Part shown: in pieces, positions 36,972 to 49,447 of the stretch | How the letters are laid out: every line of letters begins with the position of its first letter | Numbering within the stretch: the first letter of the stretch is position 1 | NCBI GenBank assembly: GCA_903813345.2 | Contig: CAIIXF020000010.1 | Location: forward strand, 5,137,169 to 5,201,168 | Length of the DNA: 64,000 nucleotides | Direction of reading: 5' to 3' | From: Owenia fusiformis | Taxonomy: Eukaryota; Annelida; Polychaeta; Sabellida; Oweniidae | Notes under the pieces: generated by a model | Database searches by the model: none | What the model was told of the DNA's origin: nothing | What the model saw: only the letters and a program-made list of their open reading frames with translations | Translations under genes and position numbers: made by a program

Positions 36972-37115
36972 ATTATACAAAGGAAAGTTTGGTTGATTTA
37001 AAAAAAGTATCTTGTTAATGAAATTAAGGTTTATCTTAGTTTTATCTATTTCGGGGGTTTTTGTTTTAATTTTTTGAATACTTTTTGTTAAATCAACCAA
37101 ACTTTCCTTTGTACA
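36972..37115. repeat. Inverted repeat, 35-bp stem with about 70-bp loop
   Basis: TATACAAAGGAAAGTTTGG... pairs with ...CCAAACTTTCCTTTGTACA, continuing through TTGATTTAAAAAAAGTA. Either a small foldback element or a structured transcript region. Confidence 0.7.
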
Positions 37116-38219
37116 ATATTGGGAAGTCTAAGAAAATGTTGTAGATGCTATTTTGTTCCAACTAGCTTAGGAAAGACATTTTATTTCATTCTCAAGGAAT
37201 GGTAAAAAAGGAACAAAAAACAATTGCACTAAAAACAAAAAATGTTAACAAAAACAGTTATATAAACTATGTATACTTTTTTTGCATTAAATTGTTGTCA
37301 GTCAGTCAACATTACATAAATCCACTAAATCGTATTACAGTAAGATAATAGAATGAAAACATAGACAAATAAAATATTTTTAAAATTATAATACTAAGGG
37401 ATGACAGTTTTATACGATTTAAACAAACCCTGAACTTGGGAAGACAAAACCTTGACAAAACACCCCTATAAAATACAGCCAAAATCTCCTTTAGAATAAA
37501 AAAGGTAATGATTGAAACCTCCCAAATAAACTGATATTTGATAAATAAGAATGGTTTAGAAGGTGATTTTCTCTGTAAATATGCATTTACTGAGAAAAAC
37601 AAACATAGAGTCAATGTATTTTAGTTAAAATTCTGTTTTCAAATTGTCTTAGAGAGTGACTAGATCAGTTTGACCTTGGAGTTTTAACACAGTTCATCAA
37701 TTTCACTTCCAAATATGGAAGGTACAAAAATAGAGCTGTCAATCAAAAATCGAACTGTATCAAAGAAAAGGTTATAGCTGTTATTGTTGATCAGATGTGA
37801 TCTTGATTAAGAATTGAGGTTTAATAAATAAATATATTACAGGTCAGCATGACCTTTTTGTAATGAAAAGTTTAAATTTCTATTTCAGCATTATGAAGAA
37901 ATCAAAATCCACATTTAATTTGAAACAATGTCAGAGCCAAGTTCAAACAGTAATTGATTGATTATATATTATTAGACTACTGATTATATTAATAAAAAAT
38001 AATAAAAAATGAATTGTTAAACAAATCATGTCCCCTTGCTCATTCTGATCCTGCTCTTTGTCATTTATCTTTCATCCGTCTCCTATTTCATACATTTCAC
38101 ATAAGATTATGGACAATATATCAATTTATTAAATTCTCTTTCTTCCATCCTATTTTCCATCACATCTCATCCCCTGCTTGTTCCCCTGATCCCCTCTATA
38201 CACTTCATAATATTACAGG

Positions 38220-38474
38220 TTGATTGATTGGTTGGATGAGTACACTCCAGGCGCGTTCAGAAAGGCCAAGCTGAGCTTCTCATCTCGTATTCCGAATGCT
38301 TTCCCAGCTGGGGATGCCATCTCTATGTCCAATAACCTCCTACTCTACTCGTACTACCAGGAGGTGTCTGACCCAGATGTTTCACCCACTGCAATGCCAG
38401 CAAACGCATTGGGAAAATCATCCCCTGGTCAAATGACAACACCCTCATGGGTTAATGCTGTCGAAGCATCTTAA
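38220..38474 (+). CDS. Orphan terminal coding exon, product unknown
   Basis: Preceded by an AATATTACAG acceptor ending at 38219 and ending with TAA at 38472-38474. The frame encodes LIDWLDEYTPGAFRKAKLSF, SNNLLLYSYYQEVSDPDVSP and a serine/threonine/proline-rich tail. Base composition is clearly richer in GC than its surroundings, which supports coding. I do not recognise the protein. No upstream exons were found, so it may be a fragment or the end of a gene with a very long intron. Confidence 0.5.
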   Translation: MIDWLDEYTPGAFRKAKLSFSSRIPNAFPAGDAISMSNNLLLYSYYQEVSDPDVSPTAMPANALGKSSPGQMTTPSWVNAVEAS

Positions 38475-39164
38475 TGGAACATTAAACCAATGGCAGTTGA
38501 GTTTCACTACTATAAGATATTAAATTGGGATTTCATATAATACATCATCACAAGAGCTTAATACATGCACCGAATTATCGACGGTAAAGACCTATGAAAC
38601 GACGACCAAGTGATTAAAGAGTTGAAGCGACGATTATGTCCGCCATTTGTGACAACGGTGTATGACTTTACCAGTTGTCAGGCTATTCCAGTGTGATTCT
38701 GGGGAGTTACTGTCTTCTTGTTCAAAAATTTAAATATTTATAAGGAATGAAATCCAAAATTCAAAATTTTATTCTGCTCAATACAGTTTTATACAAAGTT
38801 TATTTTCTTTAGCCTGACATTGTGTGAAACAACATGTTCATATATTTTGTAGGTGTTGAGTGAATCAAGCAGTAACAGCTCATGTTACGTCATGAACTAC
38901 CCAGAGGAAGTTGAAGCATAGAGCCACCTGGTTAACATCGTGAGATGTATCTTATAACTTGGAGCTATAGCTGAGGCAAAGCAGGTTAGTTCAGTTCCCT
39001 ACTTAGAATTGAGATAGAATTGATTTTATTATCCATAGTTTGGTATTTAGTTTATTTCTTAGTTTTGCCTATTGTGATTTTTTTCTTTTGTTGATATTTA
39101 CATAACTACTTTAACAGAATTGAAGTGCTTACTGATTGCAGTTCTTTCCATAATCAAGTTTGGG

Positions 39165-39345
39165 AGCATGCAAGTTATATCACGCGGAAGTGAAAAGTGA
39201 ATAACACTCAAACTTATGTCACATGGAAGTTTTATCTCATGGAATTGATAAAACCACATAACGTATGTCATGCAAATGATATCACATTGAAGTCACATGG
39301 ATATGCAAGTTATATTACATGGAAATTACCACACGTTGCATGTAT
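39165..39345. repeat. Degenerate short tandem repeat
   Basis: Variations of GTCACATGGAAGTTATATC recur about seven times with indels. Confidence 0.5.
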
Positions 39346-39744
39346 ATATTGTAGAGTTCTTCACTAATCACTCAATTACTACCACTGACTAACCGTCAAC
39401 AATCACTTCCTCTCTCTCCACAAGAGGGCGACACTGATCTGCCACCATTTATCCACGAGTCACCCCTCAAGCACATAAATAAATCCATATTCAACCCCTT
39501 CTCCAACCTTCTTAATATATAGAGTCATACATACACATCCAATGAAATAAAGGGCCTTCCACCTCTACTTTTTCCCAACAACAATTTGTTGTTTAATCCT
39601 CAAAATCCCCATATTTGGTAAAAATATTTGGTCATGCAAGGCATACACAAAACTATTGCCACTTCCTATCACCACTTTTCCTAAAGCAATATTTGCATGG
39701 TTATTTCCTAAATCTCTATTATACAATCTCAATTCATAATCCCA

Positions 39745-39975
39745 AAGGAGCATGTTAGATATGGCAAGTCATTTTCAAAGGGCTATATCTTTAGTTCGAA
39801 GAATAATTTAACCACAAAATCAAATGGTTCTGTTAGATCCATGTCTTATCTTCAATAAATGACATTAGGATGATAATCAAGTTGATTGGATTATCTCTTA
39901 AGCTGTCCCTAATCCACCCATCCTCACCAATTTCCCCTAATTCTGACGCAATTTTCACCAAAAGTGCAGGCCTTT
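39745..39975. repeat. Inverted repeat partner A (with 44490-44705)
   Basis: Contains TTTCAAAGGGCTATATCTTTAG and AATAAATGACATTAGGATGATAATC (pieces), found reverse-complemented at 44490-44705. Could be two copies of one dispersed repeat or ends of a 5-kb inverted structure. Confidence 0.75.
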
Positions 39976-40405
39976 TTAATAATTTTTAGTGCAAAGTTGT
40001 ATTGAATTTTCAAACATGATTTAAACTGTAAAGGGGAAAAGTTAATTATGAACCTACTTTTTGGTATTTTTTCGTGATTTTTTCGGATTTTTTTCTGATA
40101 TTCTAAGGTGCTTCATACTTATATTATACAATTACAAAATAGAGGGCAGCTAAGTGTCATAAATAATATGTTTGTTATGCTGTTTCAAACACTCGGATAG
40201 TGACTTACTCAGCCTTATGGATTGCCTTAATCCTGTATTTTACCTTGACAATTGTTTGTGTATAAAACAGTTGTGTCATTCACGTAGAGCTATTTATATA
40301 CTGAATAGTTCTTTGTAATTACATGTGCCTGGTTTTGGCTATTCAACCTAGACTCTTTGTTTGGGCAGGCTGAAATGAATAAGTGTGAAAATAAAATGAA
40401 TTACA

Positions 40406-40600
40406 GGGTGAGGCAAAAAATGTCATCCAAAGAAATGTTGTTAGCTCATTCATCCAGTATGAGTTGAAACCATATTTAGTTAATTTTACCATGTAAAATC
40501 TTTTTGTATTTAAACATGTTTTAAGGGTCCATTCATCAAGGTCACAATTCTATGGCCATTCTACAAATTTCAGCCTCGTCCCTTCAGGCAGACCTGTACT
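40406..40600. mobile_element. Single end of a mariner-type repeat
   Basis: CAGGGTGAGGCAAAAAATG after a TA, with weak similarity to 35307 and 63076 for about 190 bp. Confidence 0.5.
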
Positions 40601-42199
40601 AGTCGGTTGAGAATGTAAGGTCACCGTCACAGAAATTGTTCTCCTACTTGTTGTAGGGGTTGACATTATCTCAGAGATAGCCCGTAGTCATGAGATGAGG
40701 CTGGCATTTTGGACCATGTTTCGTTTTATAGCCATAAAATCCAAGACTATTTGAACTGAACGTTATCTAATTCCCCGGGGAAAAATTGCCGGTCCAGAAT
40801 ATATTCTAGACCGGTCCATATGGACCATGCACCACTATGACGTCACACATTTCTCAGGTCGACATAGTAAAATGAACGCCTTCTAATTAAACTTGCACTA
40901 AAACCCCTAGAACTGGCCCGGCAAGGTGGTAATAATTAAACTTGGTAAAATGAAAGAACATTAAACAAGGTTTTATTATGCGAAATAACACTTTAACAGA
41001 TGCGGAATTTGTTTGGGCTACATTTTTGGCTCACTCGGTATTAGACTGCACTTTGATAGTATTCATGATGTCATATGTTGGGTAAAAGGCGATGATTTAA
41101 CCTACTGTTGATGGCAAATTCATTTTAATACGAATGAATAGTGGCAGATGCTATTTATATCTAATGAGCCATAAAATAGTAGGTTGATCTGGCAGCTGTT
41201 AGTTGAATTCTCGATACTACTTGTAATGGGGTTTCAAAGCCCGTGGTCACCTATGTTGTTTCTTCATCATATGTCAAATCCACTCAAGAATGCCCTTAAT
41301 TACAATGGTGTTATATTAGATGCAGCATCTATTAATTTCTTGAATCACAGCACCCCTAAGCTTAATCATAATTCCGTTGATTGACCTACAGCATAGGCCT
41401 GGGGAAAAGTAGTAGGAAGGCAGCTTATGAGTGCTCTCGATGTACATAAGCTTACTACTAGTTTTACATAGGCCTATGGCCTATAGATAAGTTTGGGATC
41501 CCTTATTAAAACCAAAACCTCTAATTCTAATTACAGCCCCTTAAAACAACAACCCCGAACCAAGTGCATGTGGCAGCCATTGAACCCAAAAGCATTTTTA
41601 TATGCTAACCTATAATGAGACCCCCTTTAGTGAATAACAACCAGGTAGTCGTCTAAGGTATAGCAACATGTTCAGTTTGTAATTTTATAGAAGGTCACTG
41701 AATCCTCTAATCGTTCATTCAGTTATGGATAAACTATGAGTACTAGGTTTTATGAGAAATAATAGCAAAGGGGCTTGGCCTGAGGCTATTAGTTCTCATA
41801 AGACCCATTTCGAATAATTTATCTAACTTAAAACCCACACTGACTCTTAGGAAGGGTAAATGACCCATGATCCAAGTTTAGAAAAATTCTTTTGTATTAA
41901 CTGTGAGGTAAATGTGTAGAGAAGTGGGTTGTTTTAATTGGTTCAGCTTCAATGCACCGCATGTATCAGGCAGGTACAGTTAAAAAGTGTATTTATTTTG
42001 TGTTTACAATTCAACTATTGGGTGATTGAAAATGGTTTAATAAGTACAGCTTCGGTGCACTGCATGTGACAGTCAAGGTGTAATATTGAGCCAAACACTG
42101 TCAATCATATTTTGTGCCACACTGGTTTAAGATAGCTTACGGTGTCCATTCTTCAAAAACAATACAACAAGAATGCACTCCTCTTTCTTACTACTGTAC

Positions 42200-42500
42200 A
42201 TTCTTGAAGGTGAAAAAGGTCTTCAAATTGATCAGTTTTTCAAAATCAGATCAGCAGGGTCTCAAAAATTCAAATCTGACTTTAGATTTTACAATTATTG
42301 ACCGCCAATGACCTCAAAGTAAAAAGGGTCTAAAAGGTATTTTTCAACTTGCTTCGAATTGACCGAATTTTCAAAATCACCTACAAGTTCTCAAAAGTCA
42401 TATCTGACTTTTGAATTGACATTTGACCTCTCAAGTTCAAAAAGTTTAAAAAGGCATTTTTCAACTTGCTTCAAATAACATTTTCTTTTCAAGATTTGAC
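42200..42500. repeat. Dimeric dispersed repeat (second locus 56800-57060)
   Basis: A unit of about 110-120 bp with CAAAATCA, CTCAAAA-TTCAAATCTGAC, TGACCT and GGTATTTTTCAACTTGCTTC occurs twice here and twice at 56800-57060. Confidence 0.7.
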
Positions 42501-44489
42501 TTAAACTACAAGGTGGTGGCATTCGTATCTCATACCATGTACATAGGTGGTGATACAGTTTTGAAGGGTTCAATTTTTAAAGTTCTAAAAGATTATTCAA
42601 TCTAATGCTATCTGAGGTATAAATACATTCATAGTATCCATAGATGTGAAATTCGTCTAGTCAAAGATAGATAGATATAGAGTCATAAAATAAAGCCAGA
42701 ATTGTTAATTTTAGTTTTTCATTGATTGTCAAAATAGCGCCATTCAAACACGTAGGTCTACAAGTGCATTAATGCACCAACAATTCATATAATCTGAATA
42801 ATCTGAAACGTTAGAATTAAACTCTTCAAAGAATATATCATGCCCCAAGTACGCGGGTAAGTGGGTACGAGGTATAAGGTTTTTCATACAAAGCCCGAGG
42901 TATTGACTAAGAGAATAGAGTGATCGAGTGACAATATCATAATTACACAAGGCAATACACCTATTGTCAAAGGGTAAAACTCATAGCATTAAACTGTTAT
43001 TCCATAAAAATCCCAATCAGCAAAAACAATCCAATAAAAAGAACAGTCGCGTTTATTGGCAAATAATATCCCCATGGTCAAAATAAATAATTCTTAGATG
43101 TAACATGAAGAATAGAATGTTATATAACTCTTTGGAAAATATTAAAGTGCTCGGGCACATATAGGCTGAGATAGGGGCCATTTAGTTCAGTAAGGTTGTA
43201 TTGACTTACATGGGACTGTGCATCATTGACTTAACATGAGGATATCAGCAGATCCCTATAGAGGCCATTGGTTTCCATTGATTATCACCAAAATACTAAA
43301 AATACACTACGACCTGAATCGACTGCAACCTTAATAATTTCATAATATGACACAAATGGTTTATCTCATCAAATGTGCAAATATGAAGTTTGCAATCGAT
43401 TCAGGTCATACTTAAAATTAAATGATTGTGCATTTTTTCATCATTTTTTCCCTACAAAATGGCTATAGAAAAATGCTCCAAAAACAACTTTTACACTTAT
43501 CAAAAATCATACAACTTCGTAAAACCAAAGAATATACTATTATGTTTCATTATGTAGTAACATATGTGGATAAGATGTAGGGATGCTTAGGATGCAAATG
43601 GATTTTGACAGACATAAAAATACTTCCTGGTTTGGAATCTATGCCTCTACACTTCATGATTGAATTATGACCCTAATAAGTGGCCTATACATCAATACAG
43701 TGCTGAATATAGGTCAACAAGATACTAGTGTGCATATAAATGTAATAATTAAAGCAGAATACTCATTTTGAAAAATCAGATGAACTATTTTTTTCTCATA
43801 GGGAGATCCCAATGGAGAGTGCATATGGTCCTTAGAAATGAACAAAAAGTGCAACAAATGTTTGGCCAAACCATTGGAGAAAATTATTATCTGCGTGTAC
43901 TCTGTATACAGTGGTACCTGTATCAATACCTACTACATATAACACTATTCGAAAGATCATTTATGTTTTACTGAACATACTTTACACAACACAGTCATGT
44001 TGACATTATCCATGCTCATTTCTATAATACGCAATTATGCAACATTGAATACACACTCAGGGTATTAGCACTCACCTATGTACAATATATCATGCCATCT
44101 ATGGAACATATATAACTCTATCTATAAACATCATTGCATAAAATAGGGTACATGTACATCAAATGTCGCTCTAAGTGACATCTTTTCATACACTTCACAC
44201 TAAGGTCATGGCCTATGAGGTAAAAATGACAAATGGATTATCAGATAATGCTTATCTCATTTAGATCATTTTTTTCTTTTTGGAAATCAATCATGTGAAA
44301 TAGCTCAATGTTTTCGTGCATTAATTTCATTAAAAAATTGCTTTTTTTAGGTCCAAAATTCGGCCTAAAAAAGTTATTGTTTTTGGATTATCCTAATCCC
44401 AAAGTAATCAAGTTTTCCTTTTTAGAGGTAGATCATTCCTTGCAATAAATTGTAATTTTGCCATAAAAGCTGAAATAAAATGCTGCATT

Positions 44490-44705
44490 TTTGGTGAAAA
44501 TTGCGTCAGAATTAGGGAAAATTGGTGAAGATGGTTGGATTAGGAACAGCTTAAGAGATTATCCATTCAACTTGATTATCATCCTACTGTCATTTATTGA
44601 AGACAAGACATGGCTCTAACAGAACCTTTTGTTTTTGTGGTTAAAGCGTTATTCGAACTAAAGATATAGCCCTTTGAAAATGGCTTGCCATATCTTACGT
44701 GCACC
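44490..44705. repeat. Inverted repeat partner B (with 39745-39975)
   Basis: Reverse complement of the 39745-39975 repeat, including GAATTAGGGAAAATTGGTGA and CATTTATTGAAGACAAGACA. Confidence 0.75.
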
Positions 44706-44870
44706 TTTATTAAACGTCCTTACTATAATGATTTTCACAAAACAAGTGTAAATATGATGTAATGTTCATCAATATATTTTCTATTTCAGGATTTCAAGGG
44801 TCTGATATAGTCAATATGACTTACAAGTAAATTCACTAATCAGAAATATCAATTCATAATGTTGAATGTA

Positions 44871-44876
44871 TTTAAT
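44871..44876 (-). terminator. Possible poly(A) signal of P6
   Basis: ATTAAA on the minus strand, 13 bp past the stop; close to the stop, so weak. Confidence 0.3.
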
Positions 44877-45447
44877 AGAATAGCAGCTTTATGTCCGAAG
44901 AACACATCTTTTCCCCCATCTGCAGAACTTCCTTTTGTTAATACATTTTTTCATTTCCCCACGTATTTCACAAGTGAAAATTCCTCCACGTGCTATTATA
45001 GTATGCTGTCCACTGAGCGTCAATGGTGAGATGCCCGACCCTGATACAACTTTTATCTTTCTATTTACACTACAATGCAATAGTATATTGTGTGAAGCTT
45101 TGGTACTTTTAATGAGATTGAAACTATACGTAATAGACCTTGCAGTTGCATTTGGTTTGAGTTCAATGGCTTGTTTATGAGAAACACATGCGAGTGGTAT
45201 ATGAGAGTGATTCTGAAACAAGTTGACTTTTCTTCAGGTAGCAATATAACATTCGACTATTATATGACTGTATTCACCATCACGTCTTCTATAAACTGTG
45301 AACAAAGTAAGTTTCACCCTGTATTTATTCACGTGGTAATATGAGTAATATTTGGCGTATAATGGCGGACCATAATGACGATTCGGAAAGTTTTGTTGAG
45401 TTTTCATGTTTGAATCGTAATATTGACTTCACATTGAGTAGTAAATA

Positions 45448-45547
45448 AATACCTTAGGGCTAGGCATAAAAGCTTAAGAACCCCTCACTTTCTGTCGTTC
45501 TGGCTACAGAAAACATTTGTGCCTAGCCCTGAAGTATTTATTCATCC
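45448..45547. mobile_element. Foldback element in P6 intron 4
   Basis: AATAAATACCTTAGGGCTAG... pairs with ...CTAGCCCTGAAGTATTTATT. Confidence 0.6.
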
Positions 45548-45987
45548 ATATAATACCTGCTCTTCGGTCTATATTTCTAAATAAATTCAGACTTCAAAGT
45601 ATGACTTAAAAATTAAAAAGTAAAGGAGACTGAAGTCTCTTCTACTCACGTAAGTTCTGCTTCAATGAACATTGGTCCTTGTGGTCCTTCTCTAACAAAG
45701 GTGCATGAGTATGTGACAGTTATGTTATCACCAACCTTGATCTTCTGTGGGTTTTTGGGATAAGGGCCTACACACGAAATAGTACATGTAACAGCTTCTT
45801 CTGCCGCTGAAAGTTATATACATATTTATAATAGTTAAAACCCAGACAATCGTAAATTCATCCGTAATGTCTCGAAAATCTTTATTTAATTTAAAACTAT
45901 TTAGACCACCATTACATTTTCATGAGTTTTGATATTGTTTTTCATTTAAACAGTTTTATGCAAAATTTTTCTTAAACCTTGCCTCTT

Positions 45988-46079
45988 CATGGGCGTAGCG
46001 CTATTTTTATGATAAGTACGCCATCATGGGGATCTGGTACGACTGTGCGTACTAGGCGTACCGGGCGCTACGCCCATGC
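45988..46079. mobile_element. Foldback element with GGGCGTAGCG ends in P6 intron 3
   Basis: TGGGCGTAGCGCTATTTT... and ...GGGCGCTACGCCCA. Ends resemble hAT-type GGCGTAG repeats elsewhere in the window. Confidence 0.6.
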
Positions 46080-46641
46080 TCTTGTTATCAATTTTAAACA
46101 TAATCACATTCAATTGTTAATTGTGGTGTTTACCTTTGCATATTGCATTTTTGCAGAATCTATCCTTTTTACATTCTTGATGACGAGAGCATTGTTCGCC
46201 ATCAACCTTCTGTGGTTCGCAGTAGCCTTTCACAAGGGTCACTAGTCCCCCTGATGTGCAGTATTTTCTATTTCCCCCTTTGTACATCAAGCAGTCAACA
46301 TCAGCACGGCATCTCTCAGTACATCTTTTGTCTATAGTATATAAAATTATTTTAGTATTTAAAAAAATCAAGTTATTAATGAAAAAATTAATTATTTAAT
46401 TAATGCTTCACATTAGATAATTTGTTTTTTTGTTTGTTTGCTTGTTTCAATTAAAGTTACTGGTTTGAATAATGCTCATAAAGTACATTCAGACTATTTC
46501 AATGACATATGTATTACTACATGTATTGTTAGTACCTCAGTTGAAATACTCGATTTTGATTGGTCAACGAGCGGTGAATAATTTTAACTGTACACCGCGC
46601 AATGCATTGCCGGTGAATAATATTCCCAGCATTCCACTAAA

Positions 46642-46926
46642 ATGACGTCATTATCAGACGATAAAATGGCCGCCGCTAGCACTAGCCGTTTCAAAAATGT
46701 TGAAGATGAGGATATCATTAGTCTCTTAGAGAGTAAAGACAGTCAAAATACGAAGAAAAATCTAAAACTGTGTACAAAGCTTTTAGTGGACTTCGCCCAG
46801 GAGAGTAATTTGACTCCATTGAGTGAACTTACTGCCGTGGCAGATGTAGATAATTTTTTGAAAAAGTTTTACGTTGGTATTAGAAAAAAAGACGGTGGAC
46901 TTTATAAGTTGAAATCATTTCATTAA
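46642..46926 (+). pseudogene. Crypton-like tyrosine recombinase N-terminal fragment, 94 aa
   Basis: The open frame encodes KNTKK-like repeats of a SAM-like core (SQNTKKNLKLCTKLLVDF) and FLKKFYVGIRKKDGGLYKL, which matches the FY-x-RKKDG-x-Y signature of the N-terminal domain found in Crypton-derived proteins (DUF3504 proteins, KIAA1958/QRICH1/ZMYM-type). The frame stops at TAA before any recombinase catalytic residues. It lies in intron 2b of P6 on the opposite strand, preceded by a typical CpG-containing repeat promoter-like stretch (GACGTCA, ATGGCCGCC). Likely a mobile-element fragment rather than a host gene. Confidence 0.6.
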
Positions 46927-47062
46927 TAAATTATTTCTTAATTATAATATCAAAATAGCATATTGTGTTTGAAATACAACATGAACATCTCGAGGGTCTG
47001 GATCCAACTTCAAGTCAACTTCAAGGGTCAGAAAAATCTAAGATATTCTTCGGACTAACAAA

Positions 47063-47194
47063 ACAATTATAGACCTCTCCATTCGGTTTACTGTCAAAAT
47101 TATATCCCTCGACTGTAAACCTCGACCTACGGTCTCGGTTTACAGTCTCGGGATATAATTTTGACAGTAAACCTCTGGAGAGGTCAATAATTGT
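47063..47194. mobile_element. Foldback element, 132 bp
   Basis: ACAATTATAGACCTCTCC... and ...GGAGAGGTCAATAATTGT with inner TTTACTGTCAAAATTATATCC and complement. Confidence 0.8.
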
Positions 47195-47408
47195 ATATTA
47201 TCATTAAACATTGTCACTGCGCTTAAATGAGCTTTTCTTTGTTGAAAAGACGAGCATGTGATGAGCGCAGGGCTTATTGTTCTTTTTAGTGATACCTGGG
47301 GAGAAACCTCATTAAAACATTACGCAATTCACCAGCACAGCGGGCATACAAAAATAGAGTGTATATAAATGTTGTAACTTGGATGGTTTCACAATTAAGT
47401 TTACCAAC

Positions 47409-47855
47409 CTGAACAGTAATATCTCACTTCATAATTTTGGCAGCTACTACCTGCCTCCTGTTGGTTATTGGTGCATCCTAACCCCCCTTCTACAGAACAG
47501 TTGGTAGACGTATCAAACACTTGCCCTGTTTCAAAAGCAGGAATATGGGTTTCTACTGTTCTGCATTCAATTGCTGTTGGGTTGTCACATGTCAGCATCT
47601 AGAAAATGACAAAATGTAAGCATTGAATGTCTGTTATAAAATTCAGTTGGATCAGATACATATATCGAATAAACGTATTACTTGCAGATATGTACAATAT
47701 CAATGACCACGTTATATAGAATTTGGATAAGGCAATCAACAAGGCAAGTTATGATCATAGAATTATGCTTACGCCTTCTTCCCTAAAATCCTCTGTTAAC
47801 TCATAATCACCCTTACCACTAGGTTTATCTTGATTTAACCATTCAGACCAGCCAA
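47409..47855 (-). other. Two-exon Mucin2 WxxW domain module inside P6
   Basis: Exon A 47855-47773 encodes GWSEWLNQDKPSGKGDYEL; exon B 47598-47409 encodes NPTAIECRTVET, ETGQVF, GLGCTNNQQ and CQNYEVRYYC. This is the pattern of the WxxW/CILP-type domain (W-x-x-W, D-E/Y-E, IECR, GL-C-N, C-x-x-YEVR-x-C) found in mucins and cartilage intermediate layer proteins. The pair begins in phase 1 and ends in phase 1 (273 nt), like the modules around it. Confidence 0.85.
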
Positions 47856-48358
47856 CTGGAAGGCAGATATTGGGTATTATATCAGGTATTCAGGTACTGA
47901 GTGACTTGGTACTAACATGTTCATTATTTTCTAAAATCCCAAAAACCAAGAAGGTCAAATTTTGCCCATCATTAGCAGGGCTCAAATAATTAAATTATTT
48001 TATTTTCACTTAAATCTGTGATTTATTTATATTAAATTTTTGTACAGTGGAACCAAAATAGATACTACTCTATTGCATTATGAGCAATTACAGCTAATTT
48101 TGATAATCAGTCTAAGTACAACAAAGTTTCTCTTGGTATGTCTAGCAATTGCGTGCGAAGAGATATCTGGACTATATTGTCACGCTCTGTCCACACCAGC
48201 TCTAAGTACATCTTGGCAGGTTCAAACACCTAAAAAAGCGGAGTTCTGAGACCAGTTTGGGATGTGAATATATATATTACTAGGTCTGGATTTAATATAG
48301 TTTATACTACTCACTACTTTCACATTGAGATCCTCCAATACATTCAACACTTCTATTA

Positions 48359-49447
48359 CAGGGTGGTCCAAAAAAAATTGGAACATTTGTTAATTGAACG
48401 CAAAACCTTTATTTTTCTTCTAAAATGCACCAAACTTTCACTGATCATAGTTCAGTCACTTATTTATCTGATGTAAAGTTTATAGGTGAAAACCACAATG
48501 TTAATGCATTAAACCATTCAATGTTGGATAGGAGCCCCCTTTCTTAAATATACACGTGTTAATTTCGCCGTTACTTTTTCAAGTATTCTTTATTTCAAAG
48601 CTTTAATGAACATGTTGATTGCTATAAACATATTATAAAATAATATCCAGTTGACAAGAGGTATTTACATCTGGGGTTTACCAGAAAAATATTGTGTTAA
48701 TACCAAATTAAACGATACCCAGAATGATAATTTTCATTTAAGAGTAGGGAAGAAGGAACATGTCAGAGGTGAGCAATTGCATAACCCTCACAGCTACTAT
48801 AGTAACAAAAGAATTGTTCCCACTTTTCAGTAAAGGCAAAACTGACCAGTTATTCACAAAGTTTTATTAAAAACCTACGCTAAGCACATATAATTATCAT
48901 CTGTGTTATTGGAGACTCTTCTATGATACTGACATGCATATTGATATATCCAATGAATATTATTCATATCAGAACAATAAAGGGGAGGGCCGGCTTCATT
49001 TACCAGTCAAATCAGACTGCCCCGAACTCTTTCTGGAGAATATGCAATCAGTAATATATCCAACGCCATCAGAATATGCTTGATACCCATCAATTTGGGT
49101 AAAAAATGTTGAATATTTTACTAGATTTGATCTTCCAAGGCAAACAAATAGGAAGGTTGATCAAACTGAATTTTTAGTCAAGATTGCTTTGACAAAACAA
49201 ACGATCAGCAAACTTATTGAATATTTACAAATCTGAATCCCAGCTTCAACTTGTAATTCAGGAGAAGAGGGGTCATATCAAACATTGACTAGTTTAATGC
49301 ATTAACTTTGTTGTATGCAACTATAAACTTTACATCAGATAGAAAAGTGGCTGGCCTCTTCTCAGTAAAGTTTTGGTGCATTTTAGAGAAAAAATAAAGA
49401 TTTTGTGTTCAATTAACAAATGTTCCAATTTTTTTTGGACCACCCTG
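48359..49447. mobile_element. Palindromic TA-flanked element, 1089 bp, inside P6 exon 2
   Basis: Ends CAGGGTGGTCCAAAAAAAA and its complement, flanked by TA at 48357-48358 and 49448-49449. Long arms pair (TCTGATGTAAAGTTTATAG, TAATGCATTAAAC on both strands). No transposase motif. P7 exon 2 and P5 exon 2 give the empty site. Confidence 0.9.

Larger units (their letters stand above)
34184..38219. other. Intergenic or intronic, DUF3419 gene to orphan exon
   Basis: No exon recognised on either strand. Contains a single transposon end at 35307 and a hairpin at 36972-37115. The orphan exon at 38220 should have upstream exons on the plus strand, but I cannot find any here. Confidence 0.5.
38475..44888. 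other. Intergenic, orphan exon to P6
   Basis: No gene found over about 6.4 kb. Contains degenerate repeats at 39165-39345, one arm of an inverted repeat pair (39745-39975 with 44490-44705), a single mariner-type end at 40406, and a dimeric repeat at 42200-42500. Confidence 0.55.

Noticed and set aside
44935-45180. Plus-strand 81-codon frame
   Set aside because: Shadow of P6 exon 5 on the minus strand.
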